Part shown: positions 16,883-25,296 of the stretch, piece after piece
Layout of the letters: every line of letters starts with the position of its first letter
Numbering within the stretch: the first letter of the stretch is position 1
Source: Rhodovastum atsumiense
GTDB lineage: Bacteria; Pseudomonadota; Alphaproteobacteria; Acetobacterales; Acetobacteraceae
DNA length: 64,000 bases
Assembly (NCBI RefSeq): GCF_937425535.1
Contig: NZ_OW485601.1
Coordinates: forward strand, 5,315,501-5,379,500
Direction of reading: 5' to 3'
The notes under the pieces: generated by a model
What the model was told of the DNA's origin: nothing
Database searches by the model: none
Seen by the model: the letters and a program-made list of their open reading frames with translations, nothing else
Position numbers and translations under genes: made by a program

Positions 16883-18406
16883 ATGCGCGAGGGAATGAGC
16901 TACGACCCGGTGGCGCTGCACCGCAACGCGCGGCCGGGGCATCTCGCCTGCCGCGACCTCGCCACCGGCCGGGCGTGGAGCTATGCCGAACTCGACGCGG
17001 CGATCCGGCGCACGGTGACGGTGCTGGCCGGGACCCATGGCGTGGCGCGTGGTCAGCGTGTGGCGGCGCTGGCCCGCAACAGTGTCGAACTGTTGCTGCT
17101 GCAGCAGGCGACGCTGCGGATGGGCGCGATCTTCGTGCCGCTGAACTGGCGACTCGCCGCGCCCGAGTGCCGGCGCATCCTGCAGGATTGCGCGCCGACG
17201 CTGCTGGTGGTCGATCCCGCCGTGGCGCCGGACGGGGTCGCGGACTGCCGGGTGGAGACGGTGGCGGCGCTCGCCGCGGCGATTGCCGCGGCGGCCCCGG
17301 CCGGGCCGTTGCCACCGGTGCCGGCCGACCTGCCCTGCCTGATCCTCTACACCTCCGGGACCTCGGGCGTGCCCAAGGGGGTGATGCTGACCGGTGCCAA
17401 CCTGTTCTTCACCGCGGTGAATTTCGGCGTGGTCGGGCAGGTGTCGGAGGCCAGCGTCTTCCTCTGCGACGCACCGATGTTCCACGTCATCGGCATGGTC
17501 ACCAGCGTGCAGTCGCCGCTGTTGCGCGGCGCCACCGTGCTGGTGGCGCCGGGCTTCGATCCGCAGGTCACCAATGACGGCCTCGCCGATCCGGCACTTG
17601 GGGTAACTCATTACTTCTGCGTGCCGCAGATGGCCGAGGCGTTGCGCCAGGCGCCGAATTTCCGGCCGGAGGCGTGGCGGCTGAAGGCGCTGTTCACCGG
17701 CGGCGCCCCCAATCCGCCGGCCAATATCCGCGGCTGGCTGAAACGCGGCATCCGCATGGTGGACGGCTTCGGCATGACCGAGACCGGCACCACCATCGGC
17801 ATGCCGATCGACACGGCGCTGATCGACGCCAAGGCCGGCTCGGTCGGGCTGGTCGCGCCGGCGACCCGGGTGCGCATCGTCGATCCGGGCGGCGAGGATG
17901 TCGCCGACGGCGCGGTGGGCGAAATCCTGGTTGCCGGGCCGAATGTCAGCCCGGGCTACTGGGGGCGGCCGGAGGAACAGGCGGTCGCCTTCACCGCCGA
18001 TGGCTGGCTGCGCACCGGCGACCTGGGCTGCCGCGACGTCGATGGTTTCGTCTTCGTGGTCGGCCGGCGCAAGGACATGTTCATCTCGGGCGGCGAGAAC
18101 GTCTATCCGGTCGAGGTGGAAGCGGTGCTGGCCGAGCATCCGGCGGTCGAGGACGTGGCGGTCATCGGTATCGCGGACCTGCGCTGGGGCGAAGTCGGGC
18201 GCGCCTATGTCGTGTTGCGGCCAGATCAGGAGGCCGATCCGGCGGAACTGCACGACCACTGCGCCGCGCGGCTCGCCCGCTACAAGATCCCGAAGGAATT
18301 CCGCATCGTCGCGGCGCTGCCACGCACCGCCACCGGCAAGATCGTCAAGCAGCGCCTGCGGGACGAGGCGCGGGCGGAAGCGGCCGGGGCAGGGGGCATC
18401 ATCTGA
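16883..18406 (+). CDS. AMP-forming acyl-CoA ligase, probable hydroxycinnamate-CoA ligase
   Basis: A 507-residue ANL-superfamily enzyme with the adenylation signature ILYTSGTSGVPKGVML, the VDGFGMTETG motif, the hinge region DGWLRTGDLGCRDVDGF and the C-terminal catalytic lysine in PRTATGKIVKQRL. It would activate hydroxycinnamic acids to CoA thioesters for the hydratase/lyase encoded 27 bp upstream. It is unrelated to the ADP-forming ferulate ligase FerA. Substrate assignment rests on context. A strong bidirectional terminator follows. Confidence 0.85.
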   Translation: MREGMSYDPVALHRNARPGHLACRDLATGRAWSYAELDAAIRRTVTVLAGTHGVARGQRVAALARNSVELLLLQQATLRMGAIFVPLNWRLAAPECRRILQDCAPTLLVVDPAVAPDGVADCRVETVAALAAAIAAAAPAGPLPPVPADLPCLILYTSGTSGVPKGVMLTGANLFFTAVNFGVVGQVSEASVFLCDAPMFHVIGMVTSVQSPLLRGATVLVAPGFDPQVTNDGLADPALGVTHYFCVPQMAEALRQAPNFRPEAWRLKALFTGGAPNPPANIRGWLKRGIRMVDGFGMTETGTTIGMPIDTALIDAKAGSVGLVAPATRVRIVDPGGEDVADGAVGEILVAGPNVSPGYWGRPEEQAVAFTADGWLRTGDLGCRDVDGFVFVVGRRKDMFISGGENVYPVEVEAVLAEHPAVEDVAVIGIADLRWGEVGRAYVVLRPDQEADPAELHDHCAARLARYKIPKEFRIVAALPRTATGKIVKQRLRDEARAEAAGAGGII

Positions 18407-18422
18407 ACCGAAGCCTGTAGAC

Positions 18423-18466
18423 CCGCCGGCCCGGACGTGCTGTCGCCAGCGCGTCCGGGCCGGCGG
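18423..18466. terminator. Bidirectional terminator, 15-bp perfect stem
   Basis: CCGCCGGCCCGGACG (18423-18437) and CGTCCGGGCCGGCGG (18452-18466) are exact complements around a 14-nt loop. It lies between two convergent genes and is followed by AATT. Confidence 0.85.
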
Positions 18467-18476
18467 AATTGGCGCC

Positions 18477-19397
18477 TCAGCCCAGGGCGAAATGCGGCCG
18501 CGTCGTGGCGCGCTGCAGCGGCAGCCCCATGATCCGGCGCGCTTCCGCCGGAGTGGCCGGCTCGAATCCCATCTCGCGCACCAGCCGCACCACGCGCTCG
18601 GTCAGTTGCACGTTGGTCGCCAGTTCGCCCTGCCGGTAATAGAGGTTGTCCTCCAGCCCCACCCGCACATGCCCGCCCAGCAGCAGCGCGTTCATCGCCG
18701 CCGGCAGTTGCGCCGGGCCGATGCCGCTGACGCAGAAGATGCAGCCGGGCGGCAACGTGTCCACCATCATCTGCAGCACCCGCGGCGAATACGGCATCGC
18801 GTTCTGAAAGCCCCGATGCGTGCCGAGCACCAGGTTGACGAAGTAGGGCGGCTCGTCGAACCCTTCCTCGATCAGCGTGGTCATGTCCTGCACGATATGG
18901 GTCGGGCTGAACACTTCCCATTCCGGCTTGATGCCGCGTGCGCGCATGCCGGCGGCCAGTTCCCGGCAGCGCGAGGGCGCCGTGTTCATCAGCACTTCCC
19001 GCCCGCCGAAGCTGGCGACGACGGTGGTGGCGTCGAGCGTGCACATCTCGGCGCCCGCCTCCATGCCCTTCAGCCGCTCTTCCCACAGGATCTCCCAATA
19101 GCCGTTGGGCGCCTGCGCCACCATGTCGCCATGCACCCCGCCGCCGGTCGAGTTGTTGATGACGATGTCGCAGCGGGCGCGGATGCGTTCGTTGATGTCG
19201 CGATAGATCGCCGGGTCGCAGGTGGCGCCGCCATCGGGACGGCGGGCATGCACCGCCACCACGCTGGCGCCGGCATTGTAGCAATCATAGACGTCGCGGG
19301 CGATTTCCTCCGGCTGCTGCGGCAGGTACGGGCTCTGCTCGCGGGTCGCCATGCCGCCGGTCGGGGCGATGGTGACGATGACCTTGCGGGTGCTCAT
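18477..19397 (-). CDS. Beta-keto acid cleavage enzyme (BKACE, DUF849 family)
   Basis: A 306-residue TIM-barrel metalloenzyme. Family features are [10 protein letters not shown] at the N-terminus, [16 protein letters not shown] with the zinc-ligand histidine, INNSTGGG, and [36 protein letters not shown] enzymes condense a beta-keto acid with acetyl-CoA and release acetoacetate or an equivalent plus a new CoA ester; known substrates include 3-keto-5-aminohexanoate and dehydrocarnitine. It overlaps the upstream MaoC gene by 4 bp, and a hydroxyacyl-CoA dehydrogenase gene overlaps that one in turn, implying a coupled pathway. The natural substrate is unknown. Confidence 0.88.
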   Translation of the reverse strand: MSTRKVIVTIAPTGGMATREQSPYLPQQPEEIARDVYDCYNAGASVVAVHARRPDGGATCDPAIYRDINERIRARCDIVINNSTGGGVHGDMVAQAPNGYWEILWEERLKGMEAGAEMCTLDATTVVASFGGREVLMNTAPSRCRELAAGMRARGIKPEWEVFSPTHIVQDMTTLIEEGFDEPPYFVNLVLGTHRGFQNAMPYSPRVLQMMVDTLPPGCIFCVSGIGPAQLPAAMNALLLGGHVRVGLEDNLYYRQGELATNVQLTERVVRLVREMGFEPATPAEARRIMGLPLQRATTRPHFALG

Positions 19398-19882
19398 GCG
19401 TTTTCTCCCTGGATGTTGTCATGCGGCGCGGACGGCGCCCGGCGCGGCACCATCACCGCCGTCGCGAAGGACTGCACGACCTCGTCGCGTTGGTTGAAGG
19501 TGGTAATCTGGAACGTCACCAACCCTTTTTCCGGCCGGCTGCGGGAGAGCCGCGCCGCGGTCACCTCCACCGTCACCCGCAGCGCATCGCCGGGACGCAC
19601 CGGGCGTGGCCAGCTCAGCCGCTCGACGCCGGTGCCCATGCCGCCGCCCGGGATCGGCGGCAGCGCCTCGATGAACAGGCGCATGGAAATGGCGGCGGTG
19701 TGCCAGCCACTCGCTACCAGCTCGCCGAACTGGCTGGCCGCCGCGGCTTCCTCGTCGATGTGCTGCGGCTGCGGGTCGAACTCGACGCCGAAGCTCTTGA
19801 TGCGGGCGGCATCCACCAGGATGGGGCCGGCCCGGAACACGGCGCCGGGCGGGAAATCCTCGAAATGATGCAGGCGGGTCAC
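19394..19882 (-). CDS. MaoC-like hot-dog dehydratase
   Basis: This 162-residue single hot-dog domain begins [22 protein letters not shown]. It contains [27 protein letters not shown] with the hydratase motif (D/H pair), and later [15 protein letters not shown]. MaoC proteins hydrate enoyl-CoAs or act as related hydratases. It overlaps its neighbours by 4 bp on both sides (ATGA junctions), which indicates translational coupling with the BKACE and the dehydrogenase. Confidence 0.85.
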   Translation of the reverse strand: MTRLHHFEDFPPGAVFRAGPILVDAARIKSFGVEFDPQPQHIDEEAAAASQFGELVASGWHTAAISMRLFIEALPPIPGGGMGTGVERLSWPRPVRPGDALRVTVEVTAARLSRSRPEKGLVTFQITTFNQRDEVVQSFATAVMVPRRAPSAPHDNIQGENA

Positions 19883-20826
19883 GGCAGTTGCTCCGCCGCG
19901 GCCTTCAGTCGCAACAGGCCCAGCAGCGCCGCGTCGCGCGCCGCCACCAGCGCGGCCTCGTCGCGCCCGGCCAGCTCCGCCGCGACCCCCGCCGCGACCT
20001 GCTGCCCGAGCCCGTCATCCACCGCGACGGTGCCCAGGTCGCGCCACACCGCCTCGGTCGCCTGCCAGATCGGCTTGCCGAGCAGCGCGCCGATGCCGCC
20101 CTCGCCGCCGGAGAGATGCAGGTTGAGGAACGGCCCCAGCAGCGCCCAGCGCAGCCCGGGGCCATGCGCGATCGCCGCGTCTATATCGGCGACATCGGCG
20201 ACGCCGCTGCGCACCAGGTGGAACGCCTCCTGCCACAGCGCCGCCTGCAGGCGGTTGGCGACATGGCCGGGCGCTTCGCGGCGCAGACGGATCGGATGCT
20301 TGCCCAGGGCGGCATAGAACGCCATCGCGCGATCCACCGCCCAGGGCTCGGTGCGGCGACCGCCCACCACCTCCACCAGCGGCACGAGATGCGGCGGGTT
20401 GAAGGGATGACCCAGCAGCACCCGGCCGGGCGTGGCGCAGCCCTCCTGGAAATCGCTTGCCGCCAGCGTCGAGGAACTGGAGGCGAGCACTGTCTCCGGT
20501 GGCGCCGCGTGGTCGAGGCGAGCAAACAGATCCCGCTTCAGATCCAGCCGCTCCGGGCCGTTCTCCTGCACAAAACCCGCTTCCGCGACGGCTGCTTCGG
20601 GCGAGGCGTGGACGCGCAGCCGCTCCGGCGTGGCGCCAGGGGCTAGGCCGACCGCCTCAAGCACCGGCCAGCACGCGGCGACGCGGTGGCGCAGCGTTGC
20701 CTCGGCGTCCGGCGCGGGGTCCCAGGCGGTGACTTCCAGGCCACGCGCCAGGAACAGCGCCGCCCAGCTCGCGCCGATGACGCCGGTGCCGATCACCGCT
20801 GCCTGCCTGATGTCTGCTCCGCTCAT
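19879..20826 (-). CDS. 3-Hydroxyacyl-CoA / L-carnitine dehydrogenase family protein
   Basis: A 315-residue NAD-dependent dehydrogenase. The Rossmann motif AVIGTGVIGASWAALFLARG is followed by acidic D41-region WDPAPDAEA. The catalytic part shows VLASSSSTLAASDFQ, the histidine in LGHPFNPPHLVPLVEVVGG, and the C-terminal helical domain. Length and the GVIGASWAA variant are close to L-carnitine dehydrogenases, which act just before a BKACE in carnitine breakdown. This supports, but does not prove, oxidation of a carnitine-like 3-hydroxy acid. The start is ATG 20826; the 5' region carries a repeat element. Confidence 0.82.
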   Translation of the reverse strand: MSGADIRQAAVIGTGVIGASWAALFLARGLEVTAWDPAPDAEATLRHRVAACWPVLEAVGLAPGATPERLRVHASPEAAVAEAGFVQENGPERLDLKRDLFARLDHAAPPETVLASSSSTLAASDFQEGCATPGRVLLGHPFNPPHLVPLVEVVGGRRTEPWAVDRAMAFYAALGKHPIRLRREAPGHVANRLQAALWQEAFHLVRSGVADVADIDAAIAHGPGLRWALLGPFLNLHLSGGEGGIGALLGKPIWQATEAVWRDLGTVAVDDGLGQQVAAGVAAELAGRDEAALVAARDAALLGLLRLKAAAEQLP

Positions 20827-20844
20827 GGCGGATGTCCTCCCTGT

Positions 20845-20990
20845 TGGCGGGGCGTTGCCCCGCGCCCCACCAGGAGGCTTCGCCTCCTGGACCTCCACCA
20901 AGGGCTTCGCCCTTGGATCCCGCCGCGCAGCGCACCCGGGGTGCAGGGGCCTTGTGGCCCCTGCCGGGTCCAGGGCAGAGCCCTGGCCTT
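20845..20990 (-). repeat. Five-hairpin dispersed repeat, copy 1
   Basis: This 146-bp element matches 62021-62173. Five successive perfect hairpins occur at 20847-20863, 20870-20890, 20898-20916, 20944-20963 and 20970-20986; three have a TTC or GTT triloop. Seen from the minus strand it begins directly at the stop codon of the crotonase gene and runs to about 20 bp before the dehydrogenase start. It probably folds into an mRNA structure that insulates or stabilises the upstream message. Confidence 0.85.
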
Positions 20991-21753
20991 ACTTGCTGTC
21001 GCGCCGCTCGATAAACGCCGCCAGTCGCTGCGCGGCTTCCGGTCCGGTCTGTGCCAGCGCCGCCATCATGCTTTCGACGAACAGACCGTCTTCCTCGCTC
21101 ATGTCCTGGATGCGCGGCAGGGCCTGCAGGATGCCAAGCACGGTCAGCGGTGCCATGCCGGCGATCTTCAGCGCGAGTTCCTCGGCCTGGGCCAGCGCGG
21201 TCCCTTCCGGGACAAGATACTGCACCAGCCCCATGCGTTCGGCGGCGGCGGCATCCAGCACCCGGCCGGTCAGCATCATGTCGGTGATGCGCGCGAGGCC
21301 GAGCAGCCTTGCCACGTGTACCGACGCACCGCCGCCGACATAGATGCCGCGCTGGCCTTCCGGCAAGGCGAAGAAGGCCGAGCTGTCGGCGACGCGGATA
21401 TGGCAGGTGGCGGCGAGTTCCAGCCCGCCGCCGACGGTTGCCCCGTGCAGGGCCGCGATGGCGGGCACCCGGCCGCGGCGGATCCGGGCGAACACCGTGT
21501 GCCAGGCGCGGGAGATCAGGAAGGTTTCCTCGGCGGCGCGCGCCCGGTGCTCCGCGAGGTCGAGCCCGGCGCTGAAGCAACTGCCATGGCCGAACAGCAC
21601 CATGGCCCGTGCCTCGGCCTGCGCGCGGCGGAGCGCATCGTCAAGCGCGGTGAGCAGGGCCTCGTTGATGGCATTGCGCTTGGCCGGCCGATCGAGGCCG
21701 ATCCAGGCGACGGGGCCACGCAGCTCGTACCTGACGGTGCTTTCGCCGGACAT
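20989..21753 (-). CDS. Enoyl-CoA hydratase/isomerase (crotonase) family protein
   Basis: A 254-residue crotonase-fold protein: VAWIGLDRPAKRNAIN at the N-terminus, the oxyanion-hole segment GSCFSAGLDL and AALHGATVGGGLELAATCHIRVA, and FALPEGQRGIYVGGGASVHVARL with the acidic catalytic region. It opens a minus-strand gene set leading to the dehydrogenase, MaoC and BKACE genes, and is divergent from a CoA ligase. The start is ATG 21753. It may supply hydration or isomerisation in that pathway. Confidence 0.85.
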   Translation of the reverse strand: MSGESTVRYELRGPVAWIGLDRPAKRNAINEALLTALDDALRRAQAEARAMVLFGHGSCFSAGLDLAEHRARAAEETFLISRAWHTVFARIRRGRVPAIAALHGATVGGGLELAATCHIRVADSSAFFALPEGQRGIYVGGGASVHVARLLGLARITDMMLTGRVLDAAAAERMGLVQYLVPEGTALAQAEELALKIAGMAPLTVLGILQALPRIQDMSEEDGLFVESMMAALAQTGPEAAQRLAAFIERRDSK

Positions 21754-21787
21754 TGGTTTCCTCCCTGGGCCGAAGCCTGTGGCGAAC

Positions 21788-21801
21788 ATACCGACCGGTA
21801 T
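21788..21801. promoter_or_regulatory. Candidate TetR operator
   Basis: ATACCG-AC-CGGTAT is a perfect 6-bp inverted repeat in the 116-bp region between the divergent crotonase and CoA ligase genes. A TetR-family gene sits at the far end of the ligase gene. The pattern fits fatty-acid or aromatic-CoA TetR operators. Confidence 0.55.
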
Positions 21802-21869
21802 TGACGAATGTCAACGCCGGGGAATATCACTTGGGCAACGACCGACAAGGCGCCCAGAAGGAGGAAACC

Positions 21870-23414
21870 GTGCCAGCCATTCAGCTCCCGGCCCACGGCC
21901 GTGGCGAGCCGCATACGCCGTTCCGCACCTTGGTCGATCTATGGGCGAACGCGGTCGCCGCGGTGCCCGGCCAGGTCGCCATCGAGGATGCCACCGGGGT
22001 GCTGACATACCATGAGGTATGGTCCTTGGCGCAGGCCCTGGCGGTGGATCTGCGCCGCCGGGGCTGTGCCGGACGGGGGGTGGCGATCCTGCTGCCCAAC
22101 GGCGCCGATTTCCACCTGGCCTATCTGGGCGCGTTACGGGCCGGCGCGATCCCGGCGCCGATCAACCCGGTCTATCCGGCGCCGCAGGTGGCGGCGCTGT
22201 TGGGCATTGCCAGGGCGCGCGTGGTGCTCGCGCCCGCGCCGGTCGATCCCGCCTTGCGGGACGCGGTCGCGGCGCTGCCCGATGCGGAGCTGGTTGCCTT
22301 TGACCGTGCCGCCCTGGTGGCGGCACCACACTCCTCCGAAGAGTTGCCGCTGCCCTGCCTGGACAATCCCGGCGTGCTGCTGTTCAGCGGTGGCACCACC
22401 GGCATTTCCAAGGGCATCGTGCATTCCCATGCCGCCATGGCGAATGCCGTGCGCGCCATGGAGTATATCTGGTCCACCCGGGCCACGGGCGAGGTGTGGC
22501 TGCCGGTAGCGCCGATGTCGCATATCTACGGCTTCCTGATGGGCGTGCTGAACCCGGTCTACGGTGCCGGGCGCATCGTCGTGCCACCGCGTTTCCAGCC
22601 CGACCTGATCGTGGACATGTTCGGCCGGCATCGCGTGACGGTGTTCGGCGGCGGGCCGGCGCCGATCTACGCCGCCCTGCTGGCGGCGACCAATTTCGCC
22701 ACCACGGATCTGTCCGCCTTGGCCGTCTGTCCCTCCGGTGGCGCGCCGACGCCGGTGGAGCTGATCGAGCGCTGGCGGCGGGCGACCGGGCTAACCATCC
22801 ACGAAGGCTACGGCATGACCGAGATGGCGCCGATCGCCGGATCGAACGAATGGATCGGGCTGAAGCCCGGTTCTGTCGGCCGGCCGCTGCCGTGCAACCG
22901 GGTGGAAATCGTCGATGCCGAGACCGGCACGCGGGTGCTGCCTCCGGGCGAGGCGGGCGAGATCCGGATCGCCGGTCCCTATGCGATGACGGGCTATCTC
23001 GACCGTCCCGACGAGACCGCACGGACGCTGCGCGATGGCTGGATCCACACCGGCGATATCGGCCATCTCGATGCGGACGGGTTCCTCTTCGTCACCGACC
23101 GCAAGAAGGACATGGTGGTGGTGAAGGGCTTCAACGTTTTCCCGCGCGTGGTCGAGGAGGTTGTGCTTACCCATCCGCTGGTGCACCAGGCTGGCATGGT
23201 CGGGGTGAAGGACGACCGCTCCGGCGAGCGTCTCGTCGCCTTCGTCGCCGCCGATCCCGAGCTGACCGAGGCGGAGCTGCGCGACTACGTGGCCGCGCGC
23301 GTCGCCGCCTACATGGTGCCGGCCGAGTTCCGGCTGATGGAGGAATTGCCGATGACGCCCGCCGCCAAGCTGGACCGGATGCGGCTGCGCCGGTTGGCGC
23401 TGGAGCCGGCCTGA
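21870..23414 (+). CDS. AMP-forming acyl-CoA ligase
   Basis: A 514-residue ANL enzyme starting at GTG 21870, chosen because AAGGAGGAAACC lies just upstream. The adenylation motif reads LLFSGGTTGISKGIVHSHAA (Gly for Ser in the usual TSGTTG), then EGYGMTEMAPI, GWIHTGDIGHLDADG and the terminal catalytic lysine in TPAAKLDRMRLR. It would activate the carboxylic acid fed to the divergent crotonase/dehydrogenase/MaoC/BKACE genes (inference). Its stop codon abuts that of the convergent TetR gene. Confidence 0.85.
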   Translation: MPAIQLPAHGRGEPHTPFRTLVDLWANAVAAVPGQVAIEDATGVLTYHEVWSLAQALAVDLRRRGCAGRGVAILLPNGADFHLAYLGALRAGAIPAPINPVYPAPQVAALLGIARARVVLAPAPVDPALRDAVAALPDAELVAFDRAALVAAPHSSEELPLPCLDNPGVLLFSGGTTGISKGIVHSHAAMANAVRAMEYIWSTRATGEVWLPVAPMSHIYGFLMGVLNPVYGAGRIVVPPRFQPDLIVDMFGRHRVTVFGGGPAPIYAALLAATNFATTDLSALAVCPSGGAPTPVELIERWRRATGLTIHEGYGMTEMAPIAGSNEWIGLKPGSVGRPLPCNRVEIVDAETGTRVLPPGEAGEIRIAGPYAMTGYLDRPDETARTLRDGWIHTGDIGHLDADGFLFVTDRKKDMVVVKGFNVFPRVVEEVVLTHPLVHQAGMVGVKDDRSGERLVAFVAADPELTEAELRDYVAARVAAYMVPAEFRLMEELPMTPAAKLDRMRLRRLALEPA

Positions 23415-24044
23415 TCAGGGGCGCGCCGCCGGGCCGGGCTCGGCGGCGAGGCCGAGCACCCGGACCGCGGTTTCCAGATAGATCTGGTCCGGGACCGCTT
23501 CCGCCAGGGTCGGGTGCAGGACGCTGTCGCCCATCATGACGCAATAGGCGAGATAGGCGCGCGCGGTGGCCTCCGTGCGGTCGAAGCCCCGGGCGCGGAA
23601 CATCTGCTCGAAGAATTTCAGCCGCACCGCGTCGACTTCGCGCACCGCCCTGGCGGCTTCCGCGTCGCGCCGCGCCCAGTCGCGGATGCTCGCTTCCAGC
23701 GCGGCGGCCTGGCGGGAGCGGGAGCGGCGCGGCAGCACCAGCAGGGCGCGCAGAATCGAGGCGCCCCCCATCGCCGTGCCGCTCAGCCGGCCGATGAGGT
23801 CCAGCGTCGCCCGCCGCCGCCAGTGCTCAAGCAGCCGCCGCAACAGGTCGCCCAGCGCGCCGAAATGCCAGTAGAAACTGCCCTTGGTCACGCCCAGCCG
23901 CTCGCACAGCGCCGGGATCTGCACGCCGCGGACGTTTTCCTCGGCCAGGATGGTGGTGCCCGCCTCGATCCAGGCTTCCGGGGTCAGGGGGGCATCGGCG
24001 CGCCGGCGCCGACGCCCGCCATGTGGCTTGTTCGCGTCCAGCAT
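23415..24044 (-). CDS. TetR/AcrR-family transcriptional regulator
   Basis: This 209-residue regulator has an N-terminal helix-turn-helix: TPEAWIEAGTTILAEENVRG then IPALCERLGVTKGSFYWHF, the recognition helix typical of the family. A basic N-terminal arm (GGRRRRRADAP) precedes it. The C-terminal domain is helical. It probably represses the ligase/crotonase divergent promoter through the palindrome at 21788-21801. The start is ATG 24044. Confidence 0.88.
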   Translation of the reverse strand: MLDANKPHGGRRRRRADAPLTPEAWIEAGTTILAEENVRGVQIPALCERLGVTKGSFYWHFGALGDLLRRLLEHWRRRATLDLIGRLSGTAMGGASILRALLVLPRRSRSRQAAALEASIRDWARRDAEAARAVREVDAVRLKFFEQMFRARGFDRTEATARAYLAYCVMMGDSVLHPTLAEAVPDQIYLETAVRVLGLAAEPGPAARP

Positions 24045-24093
24045 GCACAAGCCCTAGACCGGCTCCGGCGGATCCGCCAGGGCGCATCGCGGC

Positions 24094-25149
24094 TCAGGCC
24101 GTCGCGCCACTGGTCCAGACCTGCCCCGGCCGGGCGGCCAGGAACCGTGCGGGGTCGATGCCTTCGGCGGCGAGCGCCGCGGCGAGGTCGGCGGCCGGGC
24201 GCCCGGCGCCCTCGTTGGTCAGCCGGAAGGTGCCCCAATGATAGCCGAGTGCCTGGCGCGCCCCGAGCAACCCGAAGGCCAGCACCGCGTCAGCCGGATT
24301 CATGTGCTGGTCCACCATGAACCACCGGGGCTCGTAGGCACCGATCGGCAGCAGCGCGAGGCCGGGCGCACCGTGTCGCCCGGCGATCCGGCGGAACGGG
24401 CGCCCGTCATCGAATCCCGTGTCGCCCGTGAAGAAGATGCCATCGCCCAGACCGCGCAGCACGAAGCCGCACCAGAGCGCGCGGTTCCGGTCCATGAGCC
24501 CGCGCGCCGACCAGTGGTGGACCGGTTCCAGCACGGCGTCCACGCCGTTGCCCAGCGGTACCGTGTCATCCCAGTCGGCGGTGGTGACGGCGATGTCCGG
24601 ATCGTGGCTGCGGATGGCGGCATCGTTGCCGAGCGGGGCGACGATGTGGGGTCGGTCGCGCTGCCACAGCCGCGCCAGCGTGGCGGCGTCGAGGTGGTCG
24701 TAATGGCCGTGCGAGACCAGCACCACGTCGATCGGCGGCAGATCGTCGAAGGCGATGCCCGGTGCGTTGACCCGTCGTGGCCCCATGAAGGAGAACGGGC
24801 TCGCGCGCTCCGACCAGACCGGATCGGTCAGGATGTTGAGGCCGACCCCTTGGATCAGGAAGGTCGCGTGCCCGGCGAAGCTCACCCGCAGTGTGTTGCC
24901 CGCGACGCGGCGGGGCGGCCGGTCGGTGGCGAACGGGCTTGGACAGGCATCCGGCCAGCTTTCGCCGCGCTCGGTCAGTTGCCAGCGCAGAAGATCGAGG
25001 ATGCCGCGCGGCCCGCTTCCGCCCGGGTTGAAGAACCGCGCACCATCGAAATGATCGCTGGCTGGCCCGGTGTCGGCGGCCGCCACGCCGTCCTTGCCCC
25101 TTCCGATCGAGGGCAGGTCCGACGGGGAGATGCTCCTGGTGTCGTTCAC
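24094..25149 (-). CDS. MBL-fold metallohydrolase, NAPE-PLD-like
   Basis: A 351-residue metallo-beta-lactamase-fold protein. The metal-binding motif HGHYDHLD is present, along with VSFAGHATFLIQGVGLNILTDPVW upstream of it, FTGDTGFDDG with the bridging aspartate, and ALGYHWGTFRLTNE with the terminal histidine. This architecture matches the L-ascorbate-6-phosphate-lactonase/NAPE-phospholipase D branch. No signal peptide was seen, so it is cytoplasmic. Substrate unknown. It is a single gene ahead of the TetR gene on the same strand, separated by 49 bp. Confidence 0.85.
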   Translation of the reverse strand: MNDTRSISPSDLPSIGRGKDGVAAADTGPASDHFDGARFFNPGGSGPRGILDLLRWQLTERGESWPDACPSPFATDRPPRRVAGNTLRVSFAGHATFLIQGVGLNILTDPVWSERASPFSFMGPRRVNAPGIAFDDLPPIDVVLVSHGHYDHLDAATLARLWQRDRPHIVAPLGNDAAIRSHDPDIAVTTADWDDTVPLGNGVDAVLEPVHHWSARGLMDRNRALWCGFVLRGLGDGIFFTGDTGFDDGRPFRRIAGRHGAPGLALLPIGAYEPRWFMVDQHMNPADAVLAFGLLGARQALGYHWGTFRLTNEGAGRPAADLAAALAAEGIDPARFLAARPGQVWTSGATA

Positions 25150-25296
25150 CTTGTGTCTTTCGGTGTCGTGCGGGCGCGCACCGCACAGGTCAAAGCAGAC
25201 CCAACCTGTGGTCGGGCAGCATGCCGGTCAAGGGACGCAGAAGGAGCGAATTGGTCCGGGGGATTGCCCGGATGCGGACGGTCCCCCGGACGCGGG

